A DNA stretch of 64,000 nucleotides from Flavobacterium alvei. Lineage in GTDB: Bacteria > Bacteroidota > Bacteroidia > Flavobacteriales > Flavobacteriaceae. The notes beneath the pieces were generated by a model. It worked only from the letters and a program-made list of their open reading frames with translations. It made no database searches and had not been told where the DNA came from. Numbering within the stretch: the first letter of the stretch is position 1; every line of letters starts with the position of its first letter. The DNA lies in NCBI RefSeq assembly GCF_002920895.1, contig NZ_PQVG01000001.1, positions 496,001 to 560,000 on the forward strand, in the 5' to 3' direction. This document shows positions 35,051 through 44,307 of the stretch, piece after piece. Position numbers and translations under genes: made by a program.

Positions 35051-36742
35051 TTACCAAAACTTAACATATAAAGCTGCAATAACCAATAGTGTTATTACAA
35101 TCATTACAGTAGTTTGTGGTTTCACTTTAAACATTTCAGTATCTAATTCGAAAGCTTTAGGATTCACTTTTGGACCTGCAAAACTTACTGCAACCATCAA
35201 CAACATTGTAAAGAAAAAGGACAATCCCATACAAATGTGGAACGGAATTTCGAATCCACCTTTACCATTAGGCCAAGCTGTATATAATAAAGTTTCGTTT
35301 CCGAATAAAGCAGGTGCAAATTCGTTGAATAAAACTGATAATACAAAACCAGCAATAACTCCAACAATTGCAGCTGTACCTGTTGTTCTTTTCCAGAACA
35401 TACCCAAAATAAACATGGCAAATACACCAGGACTAATGAAACCTGTATATTTTTGGATATAGGTAAATCCTCCAACTCCACCAATTCCTAGTAAGTCATT
35501 CCAAGTAAATAAAACTGCTAAAAGCATAGAAGCAAAAACAGCAAATCTTCCTACGTTTACTTGTTGTTTTTCACCTGCCTCTTTTTGAATGTATTTTTTA
35601 TGAACATCAAGTGTATAAATGGTAGAAATACTATTTACTTTTCCTGCTAAAGACGCTACAATGGCTGCTGTCAAAGCGGCTACTGATAATCCTTTTAAAC
35701 CTGTTGGCAAGAATGTTAATACTGCAGAATAAGCACCATCTTTTCCTCCAACTAATTGTGGTAAATGTCCATTTTCATACAAAACAAATGCAGCAATACC
35801 TGGCAACATTACAATTACTGGCATTAATAATTTCAAGAATCCTGCGAATAAAATACCTGTTCTTGCAGTTTGCAAATCAGCTCCTAAAGCTCTTTGAGTG
35901 ATGTATTGATTACAACCCCAATAATTCAAATTGATAATCCAGATACCAGCTAAATAAGACAATAACCCTGGAAAAGTAAGGTATTTATTGATTTCTAACT
36001 GTGACGATGCTTCTGTCGGTCTTGGAATAATCATTTTGAAATGCTCAGGTGCTTTCTCCATCAACACGTTAAAACCAGCAATTGCATCTTCACCAACTCC
36101 AAAATAACGTCCAACAGTAATCAAAGCGATATAAGTTGTTACTAAACCTCCAATGATTAAAACTGCTACTTGAATTACGTCGGTATAAGCAACCACTTTC
36201 ATACCTCCTAATGAAATTAGTAAAGCAAAAACAGCTAGACCAATCATAATAGCATGAAAATATTCTCCTCCAGCCAATCCGTTAATGGCTACAGCTCCTA
36301 AATACAAAATAGACGTTAAATTCACAAAAACATATAAAAACAACCAAAAAACAGCCATAATCAAAGCAGTAGATTCATTGTATCTTGTTTTTAGAAACTG
36401 AGGCATGGTGTAAATCTTGTTTTTAAGATAAACAGGAATAAACCAAATGGCGATAATAATTAAGGCAATAGCGGCAATCCACTCATAAGCTGCAACTGCA
36501 ACTCCAAGAAAGAAACCTTCACCACTCATTCCGATAAATTGTTCGGCCGAAATATTTGAGGCAATCAAAGAAGCTCCAATAGCCCACCAAGTTAATGTTC
36601 CTTCAGCCAAAAAATAAGCTTTGGCATCGTGTTCGTTTTTTTCTCTTTTACGATAAATAGTGTATCCATAAACGGATACAACTACAAAATAGACAATAAA
36701 TACTGCATAATCTGCAAAGGCTAAGTGCGGGTTCTGATTCAT
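35051..36742 (-). CDS. Sodium:solute (SSS/SGLT-family) sugar symporter
   Basis: The 563-residue protein has about 13-14 transmembrane helices with SGLT-family signatures: YFLAEGTLTWWAIGASLIASNISAEQFIGMSGEGF in the first helices, YEWIAA, LKTRYNESTALIMA, WIINLNYWGCNQYITQRALGA and SLAGKVNSISTIYTLDVHKK. It couples Na+ movement to sugar uptake across the inner membrane. Its position between a NUDIX regulator and xylA suggests xylose or arabinose as substrate. It has its own promoter (36827-36856) and terminator, so it is a single-gene transcript rather than part of the xyl operon. Confidence 0.92.
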   Translation of the reverse strand: MNQNPHLAFADYAVFIVYFVVVSVYGYTIYRKREKNEHDAKAYFLAEGTLTWWAIGASLIASNISAEQFIGMSGEGFFLGVAVAAYEWIAAIALIIIAIWFIPVYLKNKIYTMPQFLKTRYNESTALIMAVFWLFLYVFVNLTSILYLGAVAINGLAGGEYFHAIMIGLAVFALLISLGGMKVVAYTDVIQVAVLIIGGLVTTYIALITVGRYFGVGEDAIAGFNVLMEKAPEHFKMIIPRPTEASSQLEINKYLTFPGLLSYLAGIWIINLNYWGCNQYITQRALGADLQTARTGILFAGFLKLLMPVIVMLPGIAAFVLYENGHLPQLVGGKDGAYSAVLTFLPTGLKGLSVAALTAAIVASLAGKVNSISTIYTLDVHKKYIQKEAGEKQQVNVGRFAVFASMLLAVLFTWNDLLGIGGVGGFTYIQKYTGFISPGVFAMFILGMFWKRTTGTAAIVGVIAGFVLSVLFNEFAPALFGNETLLYTAWPNGKGGFEIPFHICMGLSFFFTMLLMVAVSFAGPKVNPKAFELDTEMFKVKPQTTVMIVITLLVIAALYVKFW

Positions 36743-36826
36743 TTTTAATGGGTCTTTTTAATAATTTTAGTATAACAATTAATTGATTATTTACTCGAAT
36801 GTTAAAATAAATTTAAAATTTAATTC

Positions 36827-36856
36827 CAAATATATTATTATTTGTTAATATGACAA
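36827..36856 (-). promoter_or_regulatory. Promoter of the sodium/sugar symporter gene
   Basis: On the minus strand TTG (36854-36856) is followed after 19 bases by TATATTTG (36827-36834), an exact match to the Flavobacterium consensus. The predicted leader is about 75-80 bases. Confidence 0.7.
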
Positions 36857-36894
36857 TTATTTTTTAAAACAAATTGTTAGGAAGAAGTCATTTA

Positions 36895-36937
36895 AATGAA
36901 TAATGCAACAAAAAAGCATTATTCATTATTTTTTTAT
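36895..36937 (+). terminator. Orphan hairpin with T-run on the plus strand
   Basis: A perfect 12-bp stem AATGAATAATGC / GCATTATTCATT (36895-36906 with 36916-36927) is followed by ATTTTTTTA on the plus strand. Both flanking genes run leftwards, so it points the wrong way for them. It may stop antisense transcripts or act as an operator-like dyad upstream of the symporter promoter. Confidence 0.5.
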
Positions 36938-37240
36938 ATTATAAATCGATTTTTCTTGGTATTACAATAGAGTAATTAGCAAAATGAAAATCTATCGATT
37001 ACAAGAAAAATAAAATTGACATACTAATAATCACAAAAATAACACTTCAATCTTGCATTTCATTATAAAGACAATTCTAAAACAAAAGGATTATCCATTG
37101 CCAAAAGTTCAGATACTCCAAAAGTTAAATTCTAATTCACGAAATTCAAAATTGAGATAAAAAAGATGCCAAAAACACTTAATCTACATTAAACATTTTC
37201 GACATCTCTATTGAAACTAAATCTAAAAGAAGTTCTTCAA

Positions 37241-38566
37241 CTAAATATATTGGTTGATAATATTTTCAAACAATTCTTGTTTGCCACTTTTCAAGGTCAA
37301 TTCGCCATTTTCTTTGGCAATTTCATACAAGGCTTTGAAATCTAATTTTCCTTCTTCAAATTCTTTTCCTTTTCCAGAATCGAATGAGCTGTAACGTGCT
37401 GTTCTCAATTTATCATAAGCAGATGAAGTAATGATTTTATCCGCAGTCAACAAAGCTCTTGCAAATGTATCTGCTCCGCCAATGTGTGCTAAGAAAACAT
37501 CTTCCATATCAGTTGAATTTCTTCTGATTTTAGCATCAAAATTAATTCCTCCACCTTGAAGACCACCTGCTTTCAAGAATACCAACATCGCTTCGGTAGT
37601 TTCTTGAATGTTATTTGGAAATTGGTCTGTATCCCATCCGTTTTGATAATCACCACGGTTAGCATCTAAACTTCCTAACATTCCTGCTTGTGCAGCCACG
37701 TCAATTTCGTGTTGAAATGTGTGTTGTGCCAATGTTGCGTGGTTTACTTCGATATTCATTTTGAAATCATTCTCCAAACCTTGTGCACGTAAAAATCCGA
37801 TGGCTGTAGCACAATCAAAATCATATTGATGTTTCATTGGTTCCATAGGTTTTGGTTCAATGAAGAAATTTCCTTTGAATCCTTGCGCACGAGCATAATC
37901 ACGAGCCATTCTCAAAAATTGCCCCATATGATCTAATTCTCTTCCCATATCAGTGTTTAACAAGGACATATATCCTTCACGTCCTCCCCAGAAAACATAA
38001 TTCTCCCCACCTAAAGCAATTGTAGCATCTAAAGCTAATTTTACTTGTCCACCAGCTCTTGCTACTACGTTGAAGTCAGGATTGGTAGCAGCACCATTCA
38101 TATAACGAGGGTTCGAAAAGGCATTAGCAGTTCCCCAAAGTAATTTCACTCCAGAAGCTGCTTGTTTTTCTTTTAAATACTCGGTGATTGTAAGCAATCT
38201 TTTTTCAGATTCTGCAAAAGTCGCCCCTTCTCTAATTAAATCATAATCGTGAAAACAGTAATAACCGAATCCCATTTTGGTAATAAATTCAAAAGCTGCG
38301 TCTGCTTTGTCTTTAGCAGCTTGCACTGCATCTGATGATTGATCCCAAGCAAAATTTTGTGTTCCAGGTCCGAATGGGTCAGAACCTTGTCCACAGAAAG
38401 TGTGCCAGTATGCAATTGCAAATTTAAAATGCTCACGCATTGTTTTTCCAGCTACAATTTGATCTGGATTGTAATATTTGAATGCTAAAGGATTGTCTGA
38501 TTCTTTTCCTTCAAATTTAATTTCGCTAATACCTTTAAAGTATTCTGTATTGCCTAAAGTTGCCAT
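37241..38566 (-). CDS. xylA: Xylose isomerase
   Basis: The 441-residue protein is a class II xylose isomerase of the usual length. It has [62 protein letters not shown] and [19 protein letters not shown], which carry the catalytic His and the metal-binding Glu, Asp and His residues. It converts D-xylose to D-xylulose in the cytoplasm. It is the last gene of the leftward xylR-xylB-xylA operon, 7 bases after xylulokinase. Its xylose comes from the xylan locus. Confidence 0.97.
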   Translation of the reverse strand: MATLGNTEYFKGISEIKFEGKESDNPLAFKYYNPDQIVAGKTMREHFKFAIAYWHTFCGQGSDPFGPGTQNFAWDQSSDAVQAAKDKADAAFEFITKMGFGYYCFHDYDLIREGATFAESEKRLLTITEYLKEKQAASGVKLLWGTANAFSNPRYMNGAATNPDFNVVARAGGQVKLALDATIALGGENYVFWGGREGYMSLLNTDMGRELDHMGQFLRMARDYARAQGFKGNFFIEPKPMEPMKHQYDFDCATAIGFLRAQGLENDFKMNIEVNHATLAQHTFQHEIDVAAQAGMLGSLDANRGDYQNGWDTDQFPNNIQETTEAMLVFLKAGGLQGGGINFDAKIRRNSTDMEDVFLAHIGGADTFARALLTADKIITSSAYDKLRTARYSSFDSGKGKEFEEGKLDFKALYEIAKENGELTLKSGKQELFENIINQYI

Positions 38567-38573
38567 TTTTTTA

Positions 38574-40058
38574 TTATTTATTAATTATTAATTCTAATTC
38601 ATTTTTCCAAAGTTGATATGCTTCTAAATACGGTTGTTTGTCTTTAAAAGGCATATAAGTCATCACGTGATCGTTGTCTGTAATGTTTGCACCAAATTTA
38701 TCAAAATCACCTTCGTGAAGTCCAGATGCTCTTGCGGCTCCGATGGCTCCAGTAGTATTGTAGATTTCAATTTCGTGTCCGATAAGTGTTGCTACGGTAT
38801 TCGAAAAAATCTCCGAGCGGAACAAATTATCGTTTCCGGCACGCATCACTTTCACTTCGATGCCATCAGATTTCATAATTTCCATTCCATATACGAACGA
38901 AAAGGCAATCCCTTCCAAGGCTGCACGACAAATATGTGCTTTGCCATGATTGTTGAGATTAATGTTGACCAATCTTGTTCCAATATCTTTGCTGTTCAAC
39001 ATTCTCTCTGCTCCGTTTCCAAAAGGAATCATACAAACTCCGTCAGAACCAACAGGAATGTCAGCAGCGAGGCTGTTCATTTCTTCATAAGAGGAAACCG
39101 AAAGGTTATTCAGCAACCAGCGGTATTGAATTCCGGCACCATTGATGCACAACAATTTTCCAATTCTTGGGTCATTCCCTTTTTTATAGTTGACGTGTGC
39201 AAAATTATTCACTCTTGAACTTTCTTTTACCGACAAACTATTGGTCATTGCGTAAACCACACCCGATGTACCGCCTGTTGCAGCTACTTCTCCTGGATTG
39301 AAAACATTCAACGAAAGTGCATTATTAGGTTGATCACCTGCTCTATAAAATATAGGAGTTCCTTCGGCCAAACCGCTTTCTTCAGCTCCTTTTTTATCTA
39401 CTTTAGATTGAAGGCAAAAAGTATCTACAATATCTGGAACAAGTTCATTTGAAATGCCATAATGTTCGAACAAGAAATTGGCGAAGTTGTCATTTTTAAA
39501 ATCCCACATAATCCCTTCGGACAATCCTGAAATCGTGGTATTGATTACATTGGATAATTTATAAGCGATATAATCACCCGGCAACATAAATTTATGAATC
39601 TGGCTGTAAATTTCTGGCTCGTTTTCTTTGACCCATTTCAATTTTGAAGCGGTAAAATTCCCCGGAGAATTCAGCAAATGTTCGTTGCATTTTTGATTTC
39701 CAATGGCTGCAAATGCAGTATTTCCTATTTCTACAGCTCGACTGTCGCACCAGATTATCGATTTTCTTAAAGGTTGACCTGCTTTGTCAACCAAAACCAA
39801 TCCGTGCATTTGATAGGAAATTCCAATTCCTTTTATTTGTGTTCTAGAAATATTAAATTTCTTTTTCAATTTGGCCACAGCATTGCAAGAATGTTGCCAC
39901 CAATCTTCGGGTTTTTGTTCGGCCCAACCATTTTTTAAGGCTAGCATACTCATTTCGGTTTCTGGCTCTTGAACCACGCCAATGCTTTTTCCGGTTGCTA
40001 TTTCTACGATAGCTACTTTCACTGAAGAGCTACCTATATCAAATCCAATGTAATACAT
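38574..40058 (-). CDS. xylB: Xylulokinase
   Basis: The 494-residue FGGY kinase begins with the ATP motif [18 protein letters not shown]. It has the xylulokinase segments [85 protein letters not shown] and [19 protein letters not shown]. It phosphorylates D-xylulose to xylulose 5-phosphate. It lies 3 bases after the regulator gene and 7 before xylA. The signature MHG and the pairing with xylA separate it from ribulokinase. Confidence 0.96.
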   Translation of the reverse strand: MYYIGFDIGSSSVKVAIVEIATGKSIGVVQEPETEMSMLALKNGWAEQKPEDWWQHSCNAVAKLKKKFNISRTQIKGIGISYQMHGLVLVDKAGQPLRKSIIWCDSRAVEIGNTAFAAIGNQKCNEHLLNSPGNFTASKLKWVKENEPEIYSQIHKFMLPGDYIAYKLSNVINTTISGLSEGIMWDFKNDNFANFLFEHYGISNELVPDIVDTFCLQSKVDKKGAEESGLAEGTPIFYRAGDQPNNALSLNVFNPGEVAATGGTSGVVYAMTNSLSVKESSRVNNFAHVNYKKGNDPRIGKLLCINGAGIQYRWLLNNLSVSSYEEMNSLAADIPVGSDGVCMIPFGNGAERMLNSKDIGTRLVNINLNNHGKAHICRAALEGIAFSFVYGMEIMKSDGIEVKVMRAGNDNLFRSEIFSNTVATLIGHEIEIYNTTGAIGAARASGLHEGDFDKFGANITDNDHVMTYMPFKDKQPYLEAYQLWKNELELIINK

Positions 40059-40061
40059 AAT

Positions 40062-41063
40062 TTATAATGATTCTCTTAATATTAAATTTGTCGATACATA
40101 ATATTGCATCGGTTCGTCTTTCGTAATAAATTCGGCCCCTTTAGTTCCTAATTCCTTAAAATCGGTCGAAACCACCGAAATCCCTTTGTAAATAAATTTC
40201 TTCATTGGAGTTTCATTGTAGGATAAAAATCCAACGTCTTTTCCGGGTTCAAAATCCTTTTCTCGACATTGTTCTAAAAATATCCCAAGCATTCTGTCAC
40301 TTACTCCTATATAGGCAATATCTTTCTCAATATCAAAGTCTTTTGGATTGGTAATAACTTTAAAATCAAACTCAAATTCTTTGCAAAATTTCTTAAAAAA
40401 AGTAACAGTCTCAATCGGATGATTGGTGAAATTGGGATATACAAAATGAATGGCTTTGTATTTTCTAAACAAATCTACAGCCTGTTTCAAAGAGTCTAAA
40501 AAGGCTATTCCAAAATCCTGAAAAACATAATTATTCTTTGGTTTTGAATGAATATTCCAATCAATCAACAACAGTTTTTCATTAGAAATATTGGTCAAAA
40601 CCGAAGCCACTTCTTTGTGGTCAAAATTCATTACCACATATTTATAATATTTGCCCTTACTATTATTGATAATGGTTTTGAAATTATCTATATTATAGTG
40701 ATGAAACTGTACGTCTGTAATAATATTATCGGGCAAATTGTTTACAAACGAATGATATAAAACTTCTTTATAGGCTTTAAAAGTATCTAAAACCAAAAGC
40801 ACTTTTCTGGTTTCGCCAGCCACAAAATAGCCTTTATTCGGAACCGATTCAATCACTCTTTGATCTTTCAAAATAGAATAAGCCTTGAAAACGGTATCTC
40901 TTGAAAGCTTATTTTCTTTGCAAATACTATTTACCGAAGGCAACAAATCGCCTTTATTCAAAAGATGTTTAGCAATAGCATCATTAATAGAATTGACTAA
41001 TTGCTGATACTTCGGAACATCACTTTCGTGATTAATACTAAAGGCAAAATTTTGTTCATTCAT
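40062..41063 (-). CDS. GntR-type regulator with periplasmic-binding-like sensor domain (XylR-like)
   Basis: The 333-residue protein has an N-terminal GntR winged helix (about 14-80: PKYQQLVNSINDAIAKHLLNKGDLLPSVNSICKENKLSRDTVFKAY) fused to a LacI-like sugar-binding domain (about 85-333: KVLLVLDTFKAYK, YIGVSDRMLGIFLEQCREKDFEPGKDVGFLSYNETP). This fusion is also seen in Bacteroides sugar regulators such as FucR. It is the first gene of the operon with xylB and xylA, 3 bases before xylB, so it probably represses its own operon and is relieved by xylose or a phosphorylated derivative. The repeat CTGTTCTGTTC (41074-41084) just ahead of its start codon is a candidate binding site. Confidence 0.87.
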   Translation of the reverse strand: MNEQNFAFSINHESDVPKYQQLVNSINDAIAKHLLNKGDLLPSVNSICKENKLSRDTVFKAYSILKDQRVIESVPNKGYFVAGETRKVLLVLDTFKAYKEVLYHSFVNNLPDNIITDVQFHHYNIDNFKTIINNSKGKYYKYVVMNFDHKEVASVLTNISNEKLLLIDWNIHSKPKNNYVFQDFGIAFLDSLKQAVDLFRKYKAIHFVYPNFTNHPIETVTFFKKFCKEFEFDFKVITNPKDFDIEKDIAYIGVSDRMLGIFLEQCREKDFEPGKDVGFLSYNETPMKKFIYKGISVVSTDFKELGTKGAEFITKDEPMQYYVSTNLILRESL

Positions 41064-41152
41064 AACTATCGTACTGTTCTGTTCCGGTATGCTAAATTAC
41101 TAATTATTTCAACATAAAAAATTATTTTTGAAAAAAAATCACCCTTTTTTAC

Positions 41153-41164
41153 GCAACCGATTTA
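41153..41164. promoter_or_regulatory. LacI-type operator, site 3 (degenerate)
   Basis: GCAACCGATTTA, preceded by TTTTAC, has a good left half and a weaker right half of the GCAAnCGnTTGC pattern. It lies between the divergent GntR and LacI regulator genes, about 75 bases upstream of the LacI -7 box, and may mediate autoregulation. Confidence 0.45.
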
Positions 41165-41237
41165 GTTAGAATAAAACAGATTGTATTCATCCCAAATTAC
41201 AGGATTTGTTTACCAATTCAATTGTTAAAAAAAATAG

Positions 41238-41245
41238 TATATTTG
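41238..41245 (+). promoter_or_regulatory. Candidate -7 box of the LacI regulator gene
   Basis: TATATTTG matches TANNTTTG and is 18 bases before the ATG at 41264. No -33 TTG is found at 17-23 bases, so strength is uncertain. Confidence 0.45.
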
Positions 41246-41263
41246 TGTATAATATTTTATAAA

Positions 41264-42295
41264 ATGGAAGAAAATAAAGACGTTACCATATATGATTTAG
41301 CCGAGAAATTAAAACTTGCCACCTCCACTATCTCAAGAGCTTTAAAAGATCACCCAACCATTAGTAGCAAAACCATAAAAAAAGTAAAGAAAATGGCCGA
41401 AGAAATGGGCTACGTTCCCAATACTTTAGCAGCAGGATTGCGTGGCAACAAAACCAATACTATTGGCGTTTTGATACCAACTGTCACCCAACCCTTTCTT
41501 TCATCATTGATTAGCGGTATCGAAATTGCAGCTCGAAAATCGGGTTATAATGTAATTATTATGCAATCTCATGACTCCTATGAAGAGGAAGTTAGCATGG
41601 CAAAATCACTTTACAGCAGTAGAGTAAGTGGAATAATTTGTTCGTTAGGAATGAAAACCGTTGACACTACTCATTTTCAACAATTTGTAAACAATAATAT
41701 TCCAATAGTTTTTGTAGATAGGGTTCCCAAAGATTTTAATACTTTTAGAGTTATCATTGACAATCATGCCGCTGCGTACAAGGCAACTGTTCATCTTATA
41801 GAACAAGGATGCAAACGAATTGCACACATTACTGCGGGTTCTGAATTTGGAAATTTATACAACGAAAGAAAAAGAGGCTACATTGATGCTTTGACCAAAT
41901 ACAATTTACCTGTCGAAAAAGAACTCATTGCCGACTTAAAGACAGTTACTTACAACGAAGCTTTAAAAGCAAGTGACAAACTATTGGATTTAAAAAACAG
42001 ACCTGATGGATTATTTGCTTCGGGCGATATTATGGCGGTGAGTGCCATTCAATCTGCCAAAAAAAGAGGCATTAGAGTTCCTGAAGACCTGAAAGTTATT
42101 GGTTTTAATAACGACCCTATTTCAGAAATTATAGATCCAAACTTATCGACAATTACACATCCAGCCGCAAAAATGGGACAAATGTCGGCTGAAATTATTT
42201 TGAAAAGCATCAAATTTCCTAACAAAGACGAAGTGAAAGAGATTACCTTTTTGAATACAGAAGTACTGGTTCGAGAATCTTCGAAGAAAATATAA
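41264..42295 (+). CDS. LacI-family transcriptional regulator of the xylan locus
   Basis: The 343-residue protein has a textbook LacI helix-turn-helix and hinge (about 5-60: TIYDLAEKLKLATSTISRAL and YVPNTLAAGLRG) and a periplasmic-binding-like sensor domain (TNTIGVLIPTVTQPFLSSLI, GIICSLG, FVDRVPKD, DGLFASGDIMAVSAIQSAKKRGIRVPEDLKVIGFNNDP). The ATG at 41264 is preferred; an in-frame TTG at 41222 would overlap the -7 box. CG-centred dyads typical of LacI targets occur at the susC and GH3/GH67 promoters, upstream of this gene and at the distant CBM gene, so this protein is the best candidate to bind them (inference). A xylo-oligosaccharide or related inducer is likely. Confidence 0.93.
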   Translation: MEENKDVTIYDLAEKLKLATSTISRALKDHPTISSKTIKKVKKMAEEMGYVPNTLAAGLRGNKTNTIGVLIPTVTQPFLSSLISGIEIAARKSGYNVIIMQSHDSYEEEVSMAKSLYSSRVSGIICSLGMKTVDTTHFQQFVNNNIPIVFVDRVPKDFNTFRVIIDNHAAAYKATVHLIEQGCKRIAHITAGSEFGNLYNERKRGYIDALTKYNLPVEKELIADLKTVTYNEALKASDKLLDLKNRPDGLFASGDIMAVSAIQSAKKRGIRVPEDLKVIGFNNDPISEIIDPNLSTITHPAAKMGQMSAEIILKSIKFPNKDEVKEITFLNTEVLVRESSKKI

Positions 42296-42306
42296 GTTGT
42301 TATTTT

Positions 42307-42347
42307 AAAAAAATAAGACCTAACCCGTTTTTGAAACCTGTTAGATC
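42307..42347 (-). terminator. Terminator of the GH3-esterase operon
   Basis: On the minus strand GATCTAAC and GTTAGGTC (42340-42347 with 42317-42324, one G-U pair) form the outer stem. A short GTTT/AAAC inner stem follows a two-base mismatch, and TTATTTTTTT comes after the hairpin. It lies between the convergent LacI and esterase genes. Confidence 0.6.
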
Positions 42348-42354
42348 CATATGA

Positions 42355-44292
42355 TTACTTCTTTTTTACCTCAAAAGGAGTTGCTGGCAATCCTTCTTTC
42401 GAAAATAAATTAGCAGCAGCAGGATTATTGTCCCAAGCATAACGAACCACCGTTGGATTACTGATTTTTTCGTTCCAAACCTCTACTTTATTTCCTGAAA
42501 TTTTGGCTTTTGCCCAAACAAAATGTATCCCGTCATTCGAAATGGCAAATGATTTTAATTCCGTTCCCTTTTTAATCGTTAATCCACCTCCCACATTGGC
42601 AAAAGAAATAATTGCTTTGTCATTTTCGAATGTAGCAGTACTTGGCATCGGACTTGAAGCCGTAATTTTAGTTTCTCCATAAGTCATTTTGCGAGCCAAT
42701 AAAGCCAACCGATGTCCCACCGCTTCTTTATTCAACGGATGAATATCGTTCCATTCGCCAACGTCAATTGTAACAGCCATTCCAGTATTGGGAACACTCA
42801 AAGTTTCCAATTGAGATTGTCTTAAAGCTGCCCAATTGCTTTCTCTTGGTTCAGGATATTCTTCCATATAATTCGTCAATTGAACAAATAGAAAAAGAAA
42901 ATTTCCTTGTCCCCATTTGGTTCGCCAATCTGTAATCATCGTCGAAAATGCTTCTTTGTAACCAAACGGATTTCCCGTGTTTGATTCTCCTTGATACCAC
43001 AAAACACCTTTGATTTTTAAATTCAACAACGGAGCAATCATAGCATTGTACAATCCTTCGGGTTTCCAACGAATGAATGTTGGTCCTTGTAACGGCTTCA
43101 TTTCGATACCTAACTTATATTTCCATTCTCCTTTCAAATCAATAGTATCATTGCCCACGGCCAAATAATAGGGTTTTTCCAATACAAATCCACCGCTGCC
43201 ACTATTATTGATTACTCGAACGGCAATGGTATTTTTTCCTTCCTTTAAAACGGTTGATTTTACTTCATAACGTCGTGGCGGATATTGATAGCCTGTAGTT
43301 CCAACAAATTCGCCATTGACATACACAAAATCCTGATCAACAATGCGTCCCATAAACAATTTGGCTGGTTTTCCGACCATAGATTTGGGCACATTTATCT
43401 CTTTTCGAAACCAAACCGCTCCGTTTACTTTTCCAATGGATTGTTCTGCCCAATACCCAGGAATCGCCATTTTCGACCAATTATTATCATCAATATTCGC
43501 TTGATTCCATTGTTCATTTTTATCTAACAAACCTTTATCACTGGCGTTTACAAACGCATACCAATCGTCGTTTCGCTTTTTGTCACTGTCTTCAATTTGC
43601 TTAATCAAATCGTCATTTTTGAATTTCTGTGCTTCATCAAATGCTTTTGGAAATGCTTTCAAAGCTCTTTCGCTCATCCAAGATTCTACTGGAGAACCAC
43701 CCAAAGCTGTATTGATTAACCCAATTGGAACTTGTGTTTTTTCATTAATTTCTTTGGCAAAAAAATAGGCTACAGCCGAAAATTGAAGCACATTTTCAGG
43801 ATTGGCAGATAACCAATTTCCTGAATCCAAATCGGTTTGTGGCTGTTTGAAATCGTATTTATCGGGCACTAAAAATTGTCGAATGTTATCGTTTTTAGAT
43901 TTTTTGATAATTTCTCCATATTTTTCTTTGACACGTTCCATTGGAAGTTCCATATTCGATTGACCAGAACAAATCCAAACATCACCAAATAGAATGTCCT
44001 TTACTTTTATTTCGTTGCTGGCTTTGAGAACCATTTCATAAGGCCCTCCCGCTTTTTGGGCTGGCAACAAAATAGCCCAATTGCCTTCTTTATCAGCTTC
44101 TGTCAAGTAATTTTTGGATTTGAAATTCAATGTTATTTTTTCGTTTGGCGAAGCCCATCCCCAAATTTTCACTTTTTCATTTCGTTGTAAAACCACTCCA
44201 TCGCTAATTAATTTTGGCAATTTTATTTGAGAAAACACTCCATTCGACTGAATGAAAAACATGACAATTACTGCGATTTTTAATTTATTCAT
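42355..44292 (-). CDS. SASA-type carbohydrate acetylesterase (probable acetylxylan esterase), exported
   Basis: The 645-residue protein has a signal peptide (about 1-21, ending VFSQ) and a split SGNH hydrolase domain of the sialate O-acetylesterase (SASA) group. The nucleophile is Ser112 in CSGQSNMELPMERV, with Asp516 and His518 in WNDIHPLN completing the catalytic site. A GH2-type jelly-roll domain is inserted between (about 265-370: WSKMAIPGYW, GAVWFRKEINVPKSMVGK). This architecture matches CE20-like enzymes that deacetylate xylo-oligosaccharides. Located 15 bases after the GH3 gene in the xylan locus, it most likely removes acetyl groups from xylan fragments in the periplasm. Other acetylated sugars cannot be excluded. 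Confidence 0.85.
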   Translation of the reverse strand: MNKLKIAVIVMFFIQSNGVFSQIKLPKLISDGVVLQRNEKVKIWGWASPNEKITLNFKSKNYLTEADKEGNWAILLPAQKAGGPYEMVLKASNEIKVKDILFGDVWICSGQSNMELPMERVKEKYGEIIKKSKNDNIRQFLVPDKYDFKQPQTDLDSGNWLSANPENVLQFSAVAYFFAKEINEKTQVPIGLINTALGGSPVESWMSERALKAFPKAFDEAQKFKNDDLIKQIEDSDKKRNDDWYAFVNASDKGLLDKNEQWNQANIDDNNWSKMAIPGYWAEQSIGKVNGAVWFRKEINVPKSMVGKPAKLFMGRIVDQDFVYVNGEFVGTTGYQYPPRRYEVKSTVLKEGKNTIAVRVINNSGSGGFVLEKPYYLAVGNDTIDLKGEWKYKLGIEMKPLQGPTFIRWKPEGLYNAMIAPLLNLKIKGVLWYQGESNTGNPFGYKEAFSTMITDWRTKWGQGNFLFLFVQLTNYMEEYPEPRESNWAALRQSQLETLSVPNTGMAVTIDVGEWNDIHPLNKEAVGHRLALLARKMTYGETKITASSPMPSTATFENDKAIISFANVGGGLTIKKGTELKSFAISNDGIHFVWAKAKISGNKVEVWNEKISNPTVVRYAWDNNPAAANLFSKEGLPATPFEVKKK

Positions 44293-44307
44293 TTTGGATA
44301 TTTTATA

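Larger units (their letters stand above)
36743..37240. other. Intergenic region between the symporter gene and xylA
   Basis: This 498-base stretch has no gene. It holds the symporter promoter (36827-36856) and a strong hairpin with a plus-strand T-run (36895-36937). The part from about 36960 to 37240 is AT-rich with nothing recognisable; I see no clear terminator for xylA in it. Confidence 0.65.

Noticed and set aside
41222..41263. TTG start for the LacI regulator
   Set aside because: The extension overlaps the probable -7 box, and the LacI helix-turn-helix normally starts within a few residues of the N-terminus.
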